A stretch of DNA of 56,337 nucleotides from Desulfobulbus sp. (GCA_003604995.1 QZJD01000068.1:1-56337); one strand, 5' to 3'; shown: positions 8,365 through 17,455, numbered from the stretch's first letter. Numbers and translations: made by a program. Notes: generated by a model not told the origin, from the letters alone.

Positions 8365-8745
8365 GATCCTGTCTCCACTGCGAATCGGTTATCGCGGCAG
8401 CGCTTGGCAAAGCCGCTTATATGTATTCAGTTTGGCGCAGAGTCGCATTTTGGGAATCTCCCGCGGAAAGTCCCGTGCAACTGCTTCTTTTGAGAAGATA
8501 AGCTCTTTCAGGGCGATTGCCAGGGCGCCGGGATGAATTACGGCTGGCCCCCTTACCCGTGCTGCTCGGCGATTTTAGCGAACATCCGGACCAGGCCCGA
8601 GCAGAGGGTGAAGAGGGATTTGATGTGCAGATTGGTGGAGCACAGGCATCGAACAGGATGGTGAGCTTTGATTACAGGTTGCCTTCCGGGGCCTGGTAGC
8701 AGATGAGCATGGGGATTTTCGGCAGGGGATGGCTTTGGGCCTTGC
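8365..8745. other. Intergenic gap without a supported gene
   Basis: 380 bp between msrAB and the glycosylase gene. A short open frame on the minus strand (8553-8798) overlaps the glycosylase end and has no recognisable family. I see no RNA gene or clear repeat. It should hold the msrAB promoter near 8400. Confidence 0.5.
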
Positions 8746-9363
8746 TCACGCGCCGCCTCCCAACTCCCGCCAGCGGAAGCAGTCCACGGTGTGATCATTG
8801 ACCATGCCCACGGCCTGCATATAGGCGTAGCAGATGGTGCTGCCGACGAAGCGAAACCCTCGTTTTTTCAGGTCGCGGCTCAGGGCGTCGGAAATCGGGG
8901 TGGAGGCGGGGACCTCCCCGATGCCTTGCCAGCGGTTCTGGAGCGGCCGGCCGTCGACAAAGCGCCACAGGTAGGCGGCAAAGGAACCGAATTCCTCCTG
9001 GATTGCCAGAAAGGCGTGCCCATTGGTGATGGTCGATTCCACCTTCAAACGGTTGCGGACGATGCCGGGATTGGCAAGGAGTTCCGTCACCTTCGCGTCA
9101 TCGAAACGGGCCACGATTTCCGGGTCGAAGCCGGCAAAGGCCCTGCGGTAGGCCTCGCGCTTGCGCAGGATGGTGAGCCAGGACAGCCCGGCCTGCGCGC
9201 CCTCCAGGGTCAGGAATTCGAAAAGGAGGCGGTCCTCAAAGACCGGCACGCCCCATTCCCGGTCGTGATAGGCCTGGTAGTGAGGATCACTGCCCGCCCA
9301 GGCGCAGCGGGGAAGGATTGGCAGGGAAACCTCTGTTCGCCCATGAATTTTATTCTTTGTCAT
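8746..9363 (-). CDS. tag: DNA-3-methyladenine glycosylase I
   Basis: 205 residues from ATG 9363; a TTG four codons upstream is the longer option. It has the Tag family signature: RCAWAG near the N-terminus, YHDREWGVP, LTLEGAQAGLSW, and NDHTVDCFRW at the C-terminus. The two Cys and two His of the structural zinc site (Cys in RCAWAG, His in YHDREWG, His and Cys in DHTVDC) are all present. Tag removes 3-methyladenine from alkylated DNA. Length is normal (E. coli Tag is 187). Confidence 0.95.
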   Translation of the reverse strand: MTKNKIHGRTEVSLPILPRCAWAGSDPHYQAYHDREWGVPVFEDRLLFEFLTLEGAQAGLSWLTILRKREAYRRAFAGFDPEIVARFDDAKVTELLANPGIVRNRLKVESTITNGHAFLAIQEEFGSFAAYLWRFVDGRPLQNRWQGIGEVPASTPISDALSRDLKKRGFRFVGSTICYAYMQAVGMVNDHTVDCFRWRELGGGA

Positions 9364-9397
9364 ATCTAAATGCAATTGATCCTTAGTCTATTTTTTC

Positions 9398-9540
9398 GAC
9401 CCCGATACCGACCCCGACCCCGATTAGTTGTCGGTACCTTGCATCTTTCCTGCCGGTCTTCAGCATCGGAAATGTGATTCGCTACTCCTGCCTCCTTTCA
9501 CCATGAGGGTGCTGTCTACTCAGGGTCGGTATCGGAATCG
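9398..9540. repeat. Second GAYNCC hexanucleotide repeat with inverted copy
   Basis: The stretch from about 9398 reads GACCCC GATACC GACCCC GACCCC GAT, and an inverted match (AGGGTCGGTATCGGAATCG) lies at 9522-9540. The layout resembles that at 3299-3384. It sits in the 226-bp gap between the divergently oriented ends of the glycosylase and VKOR genes. A large stem with a 95-nt loop is possible, but there is no U-run next to it. Confidence 0.5.
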
Positions 9541-9589
9541 AAATTGTCCTTCCGGAAACCGCTTTCCCCTGCTTGAAGGACCCTTCTGC

Positions 9590-10600
9590 TCACCGGCTCG
9601 GCTCTGCCGGTTCAAAATAGGGCGGCAGCGGATCGGCGCATTCGACATCCACCCGGCACTCCTCGTCCTGGGCAGGCGGTAGAAGCGACTCAAGATCATC
9701 AGGCAGGATGTTTGGCCCGGGCCCGCTTGGTTCCGTTGCGGGCGTCGGGGATTCGGCTGCTTCCGTGCAGTTGGTCTGGAGATAGGCGGCGATGGCTGAT
9801 TCGCTGCGGAGTATCCGGTAGCCGTCGGTTTCCGTGGCGACCAGCACCGGTACGGCGTCGATCTGGAGCGTTCGCAACAGTTGCAGATTTTTTTCCGGCT
9901 GAAAATCGATCATCCGTTCGAGATCCGGAATATCCACCTCGGGCGGATCACCTACCGGATTGAGGCGGATCGTGCAGGCGGCGTACTCCGGTAGTTTGCG
10001 CAGCAGGGCCAGGCAGTGCGGGCAATCCTTAGCATAGATGAGGAAAACGCTCCTGCCGGCACCAGTGCCGGGACGGACGGCCGCGGTGCCTGCCGTGAGT
10101 CCGCTGTCCAGGCCGGCCTGCGATACTGGTTCAAAGCGGAGCAGGGCAAAAATGATGTTGACCGCCGCGATCAGCACTGCGGACCGGAACAGCTGACGCA
10201 GGCCGACGAGCAGGTTGCACAGGGTCGCCAGGCCGAAAATGATCAGGCAGTAGGAGCACCAGGTCCGGGCTACGTGGTACTGGTAGGCGAGCAAGACCCC
10301 TTCACCGGCCATGGCGGCGAGAAGGAGCAGGGAAAGAAGGCGGGCGAGGGTGGGCCGGTTATCCGTCAGGAGGCTCAGCAGGCAGATGCAGAGGAAAAAG
10401 AGCAGCCCGAAGAGATTGAAGGTAAAGGCAGAGACCCTGGTGAGCCCCTCGACGACCCGGCATCCGTCGTTAAAACAGGCCGCCTCGCCCTGCCAGCTGA
10501 TCAAAGCGAGCTGAATCCCGATCAGCAGCGAGGCGGTCAGGGCGGTGAGGGCAAGGAGCCCGGCTCTTCGGTGATCATGGTCGAGGGAGGGATATTTCAT
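9590..10600 (-). CDS. Vitamin K epoxide reductase (VKOR)-family protein with thioredoxin-like domain
   Basis: 336 residues. Four to five membrane segments occupy residues 14-155. The VKOR cysteines are present: a loop pair (Cys42 and Cys47, ACFNDGC) and the redox CxxC (WCSYC, Cys115/118). A thioredoxin-like domain follows from about 180 with DCPHC (Cys193/196). The last 60 residues are Pro/Glu-rich. Bacterial VKORs reoxidise DsbA-type proteins using quinone, in place of DsbB, and fusion to a thioredoxin domain is common. It probably supports disulfide formation in exported proteins such as the cytochromes encoded nearby. It is read in the same direction as the symporter-kinase operon, 42 bp downstream of it. 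Confidence 0.9.
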   Translation of the reverse strand: MKYPSLDHDHRRAGLLALTALTASLLIGIQLALISWQGEAACFNDGCRVVEGLTRVSAFTFNLFGLLFFLCICLLSLLTDNRPTLARLLSLLLLAAMAGEGVLLAYQYHVARTWCSYCLIIFGLATLCNLLVGLRQLFRSAVLIAAVNIIFALLRFEPVSQAGLDSGLTAGTAAVRPGTGAGRSVFLIYAKDCPHCLALLRKLPEYAACTIRLNPVGDPPEVDIPDLERMIDFQPEKNLQLLRTLQIDAVPVLVATETDGYRILRSESAIAAYLQTNCTEAAESPTPATEPSGPGPNILPDDLESLLPPAQDEECRVDVECADPLPPYFEPAEPSR

Positions 10601-10642
10601 GGGCGGAACTTGTTGTGCTGTTGTTAATAATCGCAGATTCCC

Positions 10643-13384
10643 TCATGGGGACCGCCGCTCCGGGATTTCTGAGTCTGCCGGAGCCAGTTCGACGATAAAG
10701 GTGGCACCGGTGCCGGGTTTGCTCTCCACCCGGATGCGGCCGCCGTGGTGCTTGATGATCCGATGACAGATGGTGAGGCCCAGGCCGCTGCCCTTGGGCT
10801 TTTCCCCGAAGGAGCCCTTGAGTTGGTGGAATTTATCGAAGATCCGCTCCTGTTCGTCGGGCGGGATCCCCGGCCCGTTATCCTCCACCTCCAGCCGGGC
10901 CGTTCCCGAAAGGACGCGGAGGCGGACGTTCACCCGGCCCGTATCGGGAGGGCAGAATTTGACCGCATTGGACAGCAAATTGATGGCCACCTGGACCAGG
11001 CGGTCATGGTCCGCCATGACATAAACGGCTTCGGCAGGCATCATTTTATTGAGGATGACCGCATGGTCGCGGAACAGCTGGCCCAGCGAGTTCAGGGCCT
11101 CCTCGATAATCTCGTTGAGATTGACCCGGTTCATGGTCCATTCGACGCTGCCTGATTCGATCTTGGCCAGGTCCAGCACCTGGTTGATCAGCCGGGTCAG
11201 CCGTTCGCTTTCCTTGACGATGATTTCCAGAAAATTCCGGCGTTCCTCCAGGGGCAGATCCGGGTTGTCGCGCAGGATTTCTGAAAAAGCCCGCACCGAG
11301 GTGAGCGGAGTGCGGAGTTCATGGGTCACCGTGGAGACAAATTCATCCTTCAGCCGGTCCAGTTCTTCCAGCCTCCGGTTGGCGGCCTTCAGCTCCGCCG
11401 TGGTTTCGACGAGCTCCTTTGATTTTTCTTCCAGGCGGTGGCTGTATTCGATGACCTGGGAGGCTTCGTCCAGGATTTTCATTACCCCTTCCAGGCTAAT
11501 TTCCTCGCCCTTGACCACCGAGGAGATCATCACCCGCGCCGAGGCGGCGCCGATGGCCCCGGCCAAGCGCCTCTCGGCAAAGCGGACCAGGCCGGCATCG
11601 GCCTGGGCGCCTGATATCAGCTTGAGGCCGTGCCTGGCCTCATAGTCGGCAAAGGTTCTGGCCGCCTGGTCGATCCCGATAAAGCGGCCGACCAGTTCCC
11701 GGAGTTCCGCCACGGTGGCGGTGCCGCGCCACAGACGGGTGTCGATGCTGCCGTGGCGGAAGACATCGACAAACTGCGCGGCCTGGAGCCGTTCCATGGC
11801 GCTCTGCCGGTCGAAGAGCGACACGCCCGTCAGCAGCCCGATGTTGAACAGCATGCTCCAGAACACCGAATGGGTTACATGGTCAAACCCGGTCAGGCCG
11901 AAGAGGTGATAGGGACCGAGCAGCCCGATGCCGAACGGGCCAGGCTCGACAATGGAGGCCGGGACCCAGCCGGATAGGGCAAAGGAAGGCAGGAGCAGGG
12001 TGTAGAACCAGACCACGAACCCGGCCAGCAGGCCGGCCATTGCCCCCCGCCGGCTTGCCCCTTTCCAGTAAATGCCGATCAGGAGGGCGGGGGCGAACTG
12101 GGCCGCGGCGGCGAACGAAACCAGGCCCAGGGTGACCAGGGCGTAGGATTCTCCGATCAGCCGGAAAAAACCGTAGCCCAGGAGCAGGATGGCGAGAATG
12201 GTACCCCGGCGGATGGCCAGCAGGACGCTGCTCAGATCGGAGCGTTGAAATGAGCGCATCCGCAGCAGGACCGGCATGAGCAGGTCGTTGCAGACCATGG
12301 TGGACAGCGCAATGGTCGCGACGATCACCATGCCGGTGGCGGCGGACAGCCCGCCCAGGAACACGAACAGTGCAACCAGCTCCTGGCCGGTATGCAGGGG
12401 CACGGTCAGGACGAAGGTGTCGGGATCGACCGAACCGTCCGGAAAGAGGAGCAGGCCGGCGAGGGAGATGGGCAGGACAAAGACATTGATTGCCAGCAGA
12501 TAGAGGGGGAACAGCCAGGAGGCCTTGCGGACATGCTCCTCGTTTACGTTTTCCACCACCAGAATATGAAACTGCCGCGGCAGAAAGAGGATGGCGGTCA
12601 TCGAGAGAAAAATCAGGGTGAACCAGCCGGCGTATCCGCCCTCCAGGGCCTCCAGCTTCATCAGGTGCGCCAGGCGGGGCGTATTCACCGCATCCCGGAT
12701 CAGATCCTCCGGGCTTGCGAAAAGGGTGTAGCTGACGAAGATGCCGGCCACCAGAAACGCCGCCAGTTTGACCACCGACTCAAAGGCCACCGCGGCGACC
12801 ATGCCTTCGTGGCGTTCGCTGGCATCAATGTGCCGGGTGCCGAAGAGAATGGAAAAGAGGGCCATGGCCAGCGCCACGTAGAGGGCGGTGTCGTGCCAGA
12901 TGGCCCCTGTCTGCACGGGCAAAGCGGACGGCCCCTCAAAGGTGTGGAGGACGTTGAAGCTCGTGGAGACCGCCTTCAGTTGCAGGGAGATGTACGGCAG
13001 GATACCCACCACTGCGATGACCGTGACGATGCCGCCGATCAGCGGGTCCTTGGCATAGCGTGAGGCGATGAAATCGGCGATGGAGGTCAGCCGCTGGACC
13101 TTGGCAATCCGGATGATTTTGCGCAGGACCTGCCACCAGAGGGCGGCCATGAGGGTGGGGCCGAGGTAGATGGGGAGAAAACCCGCGCCGTTCGTCGCCG
13201 CGCGGCCGACGCTGCCGTAAAAGGTCCAGGCCGTGCAGTAGACGGCGATGGACAGGGTGTAGATATAGGGATTACTGATGAGCGAGCGGCCGGCATCGGC
13301 CCGCTTGTCGGCATAGTAGGCAATGGCGAAGAGAATCCCCAGATACGAGAAGGAGACGACCAGGATGACCCACGGTTGCAGCAT
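10643..13384 (-). CDS. Sodium:solute symporter-like / sensor histidine kinase fusion
   Basis: 913 residues. About 13 membrane segments of the SSS (Na+/solute symporter) family fill residues 1-560. A linker with a coiled coil (SHRLEEKSKELVETTAELK) leads into an intact histidine kinase: H-box THELRTPLTS, N-box NLLSNAVKF, G1 DNGPGIPPDE, G2 GSGLGLTICH. This layout is that of the CbrA type, where the symporter domain senses or transports a nutrient. The start is 1 nt downstream of the stop of the small membrane protein gene (13386), so they are probably coupled. The likely partner is the response regulator at 15472, the first gene of the same operon. The ligand is unknown; short-chain organic acids or amino acids would fit the family. 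Confidence 0.93.
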   Translation of the reverse strand: MLQPWVILVVSFSYLGILFAIAYYADKRADAGRSLISNPYIYTLSIAVYCTAWTFYGSVGRAATNGAGFLPIYLGPTLMAALWWQVLRKIIRIAKVQRLTSIADFIASRYAKDPLIGGIVTVIAVVGILPYISLQLKAVSTSFNVLHTFEGPSALPVQTGAIWHDTALYVALAMALFSILFGTRHIDASERHEGMVAAVAFESVVKLAAFLVAGIFVSYTLFASPEDLIRDAVNTPRLAHLMKLEALEGGYAGWFTLIFLSMTAILFLPRQFHILVVENVNEEHVRKASWLFPLYLLAINVFVLPISLAGLLLFPDGSVDPDTFVLTVPLHTGQELVALFVFLGGLSAATGMVIVATIALSTMVCNDLLMPVLLRMRSFQRSDLSSVLLAIRRGTILAILLLGYGFFRLIGESYALVTLGLVSFAAAAQFAPALLIGIYWKGASRRGAMAGLLAGFVVWFYTLLLPSFALSGWVPASIVEPGPFGIGLLGPYHLFGLTGFDHVTHSVFWSMLFNIGLLTGVSLFDRQSAMERLQAAQFVDVFRHGSIDTRLWRGTATVAELRELVGRFIGIDQAARTFADYEARHGLKLISGAQADAGLVRFAERRLAGAIGAASARVMISSVVKGEEISLEGVMKILDEASQVIEYSHRLEEKSKELVETTAELKAANRRLEELDRLKDEFVSTVTHELRTPLTSVRAFSEILRDNPDLPLEERRNFLEIIVKESERLTRLINQVLDLAKIESGSVEWTMNRVNLNEIIEEALNSLGQLFRDHAVILNKMMPAEAVYVMADHDRLVQVAINLLSNAVKFCPPDTGRVNVRLRVLSGTARLEVEDNGPGIPPDEQERIFDKFHQLKGSFGEKPKGSGLGLTICHRIIKHHGGRIRVESKPGTGATFIVELAPADSEIPERRSP

Positions 13385-13385
13385 G

Positions 13386-13628
13386 TCATTCCGAAGGTTG
13401 GGATGGGGACCGGTCGGTCGGCGCGGCCGGCGAAGACGGCCTGGTCAGGGTCAGGGCGACGCAGACGATAAAAAGGGACCAGACCGCAAAGAGATAGAGG
13501 TAGAGCAGCGGTACGCCGAAAAGAAGCCGCTCGCGGCTGAAAAGAGAGAGAAGTGGGTAGTTCAGGGCGAGCAGGCCGACGATCAGCACCCCGATAAGCC
13601 GTTCGCTGCGCTGTTTTGCTTCAGGCAT
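13386..13628 (-). CDS. Small two-helix membrane protein, likely partner of the symporter-kinase
   Basis: 80 residues from ATG 13628, which has GGGAGGGAGGG directly upstream; the longer frame to 13688 is less likely. Two membrane segments (about 12-28 and 38-58) form a hairpin. Small proteins of this type (DUF485/DUF4212-like) sit next to SSS-family acetate or solute symporters and are thought to be accessory subunits; membership here is inferred from size, topology and position. The start overlaps the end of the preceding gene (13655 stop) closely, and the stop is 1 nt from the symporter-kinase start. Confidence 0.7.
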   Translation of the reverse strand: MPEAKQRSERLIGVLIVGLLALNYPLLSLFSRERLLFGVPLLYLYLFAVWSLFIVCVALTLTRPSSPAAPTDRSPSQPSE

Positions 13629-13654
13629 CCCTCCCTCCCCGGGGGCTGATCCGG

Positions 13655-15379
13655 TTACAGTCGTTTGGTTACGGCCACTCGTTCGCATGCGGCGATGGCC
13701 CCGCCCAGGGTGGTAATCCCCCGCTCCGCAAGCAGATCCAGCAGCTTGAGAAAGATCTGGGCGGTGACATAACAGTCATCCATGATCGTACGGCCGCCGG
13801 TCACATTTACGCCCAGTTGTTCTCCGATATTGGCCAGGGTGAAGTCGGTCGCCTCCTCATCGGCGACCATGGACAGCAGAAGCGTGTCCAGCAGGGGATT
13901 GCTGAATCTGACCCCTGCCTTCTCGGCCACCGATTGAATGAAATTGAGATCAAAGGTGCCATTGTGCGCCACCAGAACGGCGTCGCCGACAAAGGATCTG
14001 AATTTGGGCAGCACCTCTTCGATCTGCGGCTCGCCTCTGAGCATCTCTTCCGTAATATCCAGGAAAAAGAGGGAACTTTTGGGAATGGGCCGATGCGGCC
14101 TGATCAGCTGCTCGAAGCGCTCGCCGCTCAGGAGTCGGCCGTTTTCGACGCGGACGGCCGCGATGGACAGGATCTCGTCCCCGGCGGAGGGATGCAGCCC
14201 GGTGGTTTCCGTGTCAAAAACGACGTAGGGCAGGTCGGCGAGGGGCTGGTTGGCCAGTTCCCCCAGTTCCTGGCCGCCTTCGATGAGGGAAAAATCATAG
14301 AATTCCGGCCGCTCCGGCAGACGCTGGGCCGGCTCTTCCCATTGGCGGGGCGAATCCGGCACCGGGATCCGCAAGATGGCGTAGCCGGGCCGGCGGTGCT
14401 TCTGGCTCCAGACCTCGCTGCCGTGCCGTTCCAGGACCTCGGCCACGGTCATTGAACCGACGCTGTCCGGCAGGGCGTTCTCCAGAACGGCGTCGATTTC
14501 CGCCTGGGGAAGAGGTTCTCCCGGCCAGGTGATGTCGATATACACCCGCCGGTCGCCCAGCAGGGTTTCGACATCCATCTCGCTAACCCGGCGGGACTCC
14601 CGGACCAGGCGGACAAACCGCTCCAGAACCAGCATCAGGGAGTGGGAATCCGCCTGCAGCCAGAGGGGGACGCCGGTCATGACCACCCTGACTTCGTCCT
14701 GCGCCATGCTCCGGTGGGCAAGGCAGCCGATCAGGTCCGCCGAATTGACGTCAAAGAGCGGCCACTGCCGGCTGGTGATGCCGGCGGACTCCCGGGCGAG
14801 CTCGGCAAAAAGGCGGGTCAGTTCCTCGCTTTCCCGGAGAATGATCTCCTGAAATTCGCTCCGCACTTCCGGGGCCATGTCCGGATAGGTTTTGAGGTTT
14901 TCCGCGGCGGCGCTGAGGTTGGTCAGGGGCCGGCGGAGGCTCTGGACCATTTTTTCCAGAAGATGCCCCTGGCGCCCCTGTTCGGAGATCTTTCCGGTGA
15001 TGTCCTCAAAGGTAAAGGCAAAGACGCAGCCCTGGATGAAATCCGAGGCGATCCGGTCCACATGGCAGTTGAGAAGCATCGCGCCGTCCACCGTTGAACA
15101 GACGAAGCGGGCGCCGGTCTCTTCGTTTCCCTGATTTTTCTTGAGGGCCCTGTGGCGAAGGAGACGGAGGGTATGCTCGATGGGCGGCCGGCTGCAGAGC
15201 CGGTACAGGGACTGGCCGAGAGCCAGGGCGTCCGCGTGGTGAAAGAGGCGCCGGGCCGCGGAATTGTAGAGAAGAATGCGGCCATTGGGATCACAGACGA
15301 CCACCGCCTCCATAAGCTCACGCAGGATGGTCTCAAGACGTTCCAGGTCTGCAGTATGCGTTGCCAATGTTTCACTCAC
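13655..15379 (-). CDS. PAS / degenerate histidine kinase core fused to DnaQ-like 3'-5' exonuclease
   Basis: 574 residues. A PAS domain (about 15-130) is followed by a kinase-like dimerisation helix in which the phospho-accepting His is missing: VQSLRRPL (145-152) has Gln146 where SHELRTPL has His. The ATP-binding part (200-340) has no clear G boxes. From about 383 comes a DnaQ/DEDDh exonuclease: VVFDTETTGL (Asp389, Glu391) and AHNGTFDLNF (Asp477). In the last motif (GGRTIMDDC) Arg530 replaces the usual catalytic His, while Asp535 remains. Exonucleases of this kind are known beside acetate-type symporter operons. Catalysis may be lost or altered, so it may act as a sensor or scaffold. Confidence 0.85.
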   Translation of the reverse strand: MSETLATHTADLERLETILRELMEAVVVCDPNGRILLYNSAARRLFHHADALALGQSLYRLCSRPPIEHTLRLLRHRALKKNQGNEETGARFVCSTVDGAMLLNCHVDRIASDFIQGCVFAFTFEDITGKISEQGRQGHLLEKMVQSLRRPLTNLSAAAENLKTYPDMAPEVRSEFQEIILRESEELTRLFAELARESAGITSRQWPLFDVNSADLIGCLAHRSMAQDEVRVVMTGVPLWLQADSHSLMLVLERFVRLVRESRRVSEMDVETLLGDRRVYIDITWPGEPLPQAEIDAVLENALPDSVGSMTVAEVLERHGSEVWSQKHRRPGYAILRIPVPDSPRQWEEPAQRLPERPEFYDFSLIEGGQELGELANQPLADLPYVVFDTETTGLHPSAGDEILSIAAVRVENGRLLSGERFEQLIRPHRPIPKSSLFFLDITEEMLRGEPQIEEVLPKFRSFVGDAVLVAHNGTFDLNFIQSVAEKAGVRFSNPLLDTLLLSMVADEEATDFTLANIGEQLGVNVTGGRTIMDDCYVTAQIFLKLLDLLAERGITTLGGAIAACERVAVTKRL

Positions 15380-15471
15380 CTCCAGCTTTTCCCGGATACC
15401 TTGCCCGGTTCCGGGACCGATTCGCTTAACTCTCCTCCGGGTCGGCCTGATGAGCGGCGATGGGGAAATGA

Positions 15472-16062
15472 CTATCCATCTTGGCGTTCATTGAGAACGG
15501 CCCGCACCTTGGCGACCAGCTCATGGGTGGCAAACGGCTTGGTGATATAGTCGTCCGCGCCCATGGCCAGTCCTTTCTGTTTTTCGACATCGCGGCCCTT
15601 GGCGGTCAGCATGATCACCGGGATGTCCTTCCATTCCGGAGTGGAGCGGATCAGCTGGCAGACTTCATAACCGTCCGGCTTGGGCATCATGATGTCCAGC
15701 AGGATGAGATCGGGAATCTGCCTGCGCAGCTCCTGCAGGGCCTCCTCGCCGTTGCCCGCCGTCCGGACCTCGTAGCCCTGCTGGTTGATCAGGAACTTGA
15801 TGGACAGGACAATATTCGGCTCATCATCGACAATCAGGACTGTGCGACTCATGAACAGACGCCCTCCTCGCTTCTTGGGTTTTGTCGGTTGGTTCGGCGC
15901 ATAGGCAGCGTGTATTTCCCGGGCGCTCGCCAGGATGTCGTCCAGGTAGGGGGCAACCTCCGGGCCGAACTCCTCCTGCATTTTCCGGAACCACTCGGCC
16001 CCGGTATGCCCCTGGTCGAGCAGGGTGACGCCCGCCAGAACGATATGCTTCAGTCTTCCCAT
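15472..16062 (-). CDS. Response regulator, single receiver domain with possible N-terminal extension
   Basis: The receiver domain (from residue 71) has all key residues: the acidic pair in LIVDDEPN, the phospho-accepting Asp in LILLDIMMPKPDG, Thr in IMLTAKG and Lys in YITKPF. No output domain follows, so it acts by protein contact. The frame is open 70 codons upstream, giving an extra helical segment (LLDQGHTGAEWFRKMQEEFG). Two starts are possible: ATG 16062 with a weak ribosome site, or ATG 15852 with a strong GAGGAGGG 11 nt upstream. Both forms may be made. It is the first gene of the operon with the kinase-like protein at 13655 and the symporter-kinase at 10643. Confidence 0.85.
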   Translation of the reverse strand: MGRLKHIVLAGVTLLDQGHTGAEWFRKMQEEFGPEVAPYLDDILASAREIHAAYAPNQPTKPKKRGGRLFMSRTVLIVDDEPNIVLSIKFLINQQGYEVRTAGNGEEALQELRRQIPDLILLDIMMPKPDGYEVCQLIRSTPEWKDIPVIMLTAKGRDVEKQKGLAMGADDYITKPFATHELVAKVRAVLNERQDG

Positions 16063-16288
16063 GGTCTATAAAGAAACAGTACCCCTGTCCCGGAAAAATC
16101 AAAAAAGTATATTGATATCGACGATATAATCTTCATTCCTCTTAGTAAACAGTTTTCCCGGAGCAATGTCAACATGGGAGAAGGCAAAAGGAAAAATGCA
16201 GAGTTCAGAATGCAGAAGGTTGAAGGTGAATGGCGAGGGTATTCGAATCCAGGGATATTGCCTCCCCGGATCTGAAAAAGAGGAGGAG

Positions 16289-16906
16289 TTACGGCCGGAC
16301 CCCCGTGCGGCGGTGGAGCCTCGGGAACAGCATGGGCACGGTCCGGCGGTAGGCGCGGTACGGCTCGCCCAGTTCCGCCAGCAGTCTCTGCTCTTCGAGC
16401 AGGGTGCCGATGAGCAGGTAGGCGGTGAGCAGAACCCTGGTCAGGAGAAAGACGTCGGTGATCGCTCCGAAACCCCAGATGACGGCGATCCCGCCGCTGT
16501 ACCAGGGATGGCGGATCCGGGCGAGGATGCCGTTGGTGTGGAAAGACAGGGGTGGCCGGGAACCGGTTCCCTTTCGGTCGCGCCACTGGGTGATGCCGAG
16601 AAAGGTGCGCAGGTCATAGACCCGGGCGCCCAGATAGAACATCAGCAGCCCATAGACCAGCAGGACCGCCTGGACCAGGCGCAGGGCCGGATGAGCCGGC
16701 AGGATGACGCGCTGCGGCAGGGACCACTGGTACCAAAGGAGCGGCAGCAGGGTCAGCGCGCTGATCAGGATGTAGAGCAGGCGGTAGGCCCGGCCGAAGC
16801 GGCCGAGGGCCTTCCGGAACACGGCCTGAACCCGCCGGTCGATGAGCAGGCTGTGCAGGGCGCACCAGCCTGTCCAGAGGAGGGCGAGAACAGTCAGGGG
16901 CCACAT
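16289..16906 (-). CDS. Isoprenylcysteine carboxyl methyltransferase-like membrane protein
   Basis: 205 residues with five or so membrane segments. The C-terminal part has the ICMT/phospholipid methyltransferase signature: GILARIRHPWYSGG for SAM binding and LLEEQRLLAELGEPYRAYRR near the end. Bacterial members are mostly of unknown substrate. It is the last gene of the ferredoxin-cytochrome operon, 20 bp behind the lipoprotein gene. Confidence 0.8.
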   Translation of the reverse strand: MWPLTVLALLWTGWCALHSLLIDRRVQAVFRKALGRFGRAYRLLYILISALTLLPLLWYQWSLPQRVILPAHPALRLVQAVLLVYGLLMFYLGARVYDLRTFLGITQWRDRKGTGSRPPLSFHTNGILARIRHPWYSGGIAVIWGFGAITDVFLLTRVLLTAYLLIGTLLEEQRLLAELGEPYRAYRRTVPMLFPRLHRRTGVRP

Positions 16907-16926
16907 GAGCGGGAGGGGGCAGGCTC

Positions 16927-17433
16927 TCAGCTGCCGGGACTTCGCTGGTCAAAGCTTCGGCCGTCCTCGATCTCGTTGTTGAATCGGTTGTGCGGGAGCG
17001 GACCCGGGGTGTAGATGAGGATGGTTTGTTCGTCCGGAAAGCGGATCACCGTGTGGTCAAACAGGGAATACCAGACCCCGGCCTGCCGGCCGTCCGGGGT
17101 CATGATCCGCGCCCCCCTGTAGGAGGTGCGGAAACGATGGGCATTATCGATCATCCGGTTCCAGGATTGCAGTTGCGCCGGGGTCGGATCGACTCGGTAC
17201 CAGTAACGGCCCTGCATGGTGTACGCGGCATGGATGGCGATGATTGCCTCCGGTTCGGCCTCGGGACCGGTGTAGTAATACGCATGGTCGGGCAGCACGG
17301 TGTTGCTTTCAAAGATCTTGCGCACCTCGTCCGAACGGATCAGGCGGCCCTGCTGTCCCCGGGGGGCCAGAGGAGCGCAGCCGGTGAGAAGCAGGAGGAG
17401 AAGCGATACTGGAAGAATCAACGCCCGGTTCAT
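16927..17433 (-). CDS. Putative lipoprotein of the cytochrome operon
   Basis: 168 residues from ATG 17433, behind AAGGAG. A signal peptide of type II ends in the lipobox LLTGC (Cys19). The mature part has a conserved-looking alpha/beta pattern with many aromatics (DHAYYYTG, GRYWYRVDPTP, GVWYSLFDHTVI) and no heme motif. I do not recognise the family. It lies 22 bp after the multiheme gene and 20 bp before the ICMT-like gene, so it is likely part of that membrane complex or its assembly. Confidence 0.7.
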   Translation of the reverse strand: MNRALILPVSLLLLLLTGCAPLAPRGQQGRLIRSDEVRKIFESNTVLPDHAYYYTGPEAEPEAIIAIHAAYTMQGRYWYRVDPTPAQLQSWNRMIDNAHRFRTSYRGARIMTPDGRQAGVWYSLFDHTVIRFPDEQTILIYTPGPLPHNRFNNEIEDGRSFDQRSPGS

Positions 17434-17455
17434 AACATCTCCTTTTTGCACGTGA

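Noticed and set aside
8553-8798. Minus-strand open frame overlapping the end of tag
   Set aside because: No family, overlaps tag, and lacks a ribosome site.
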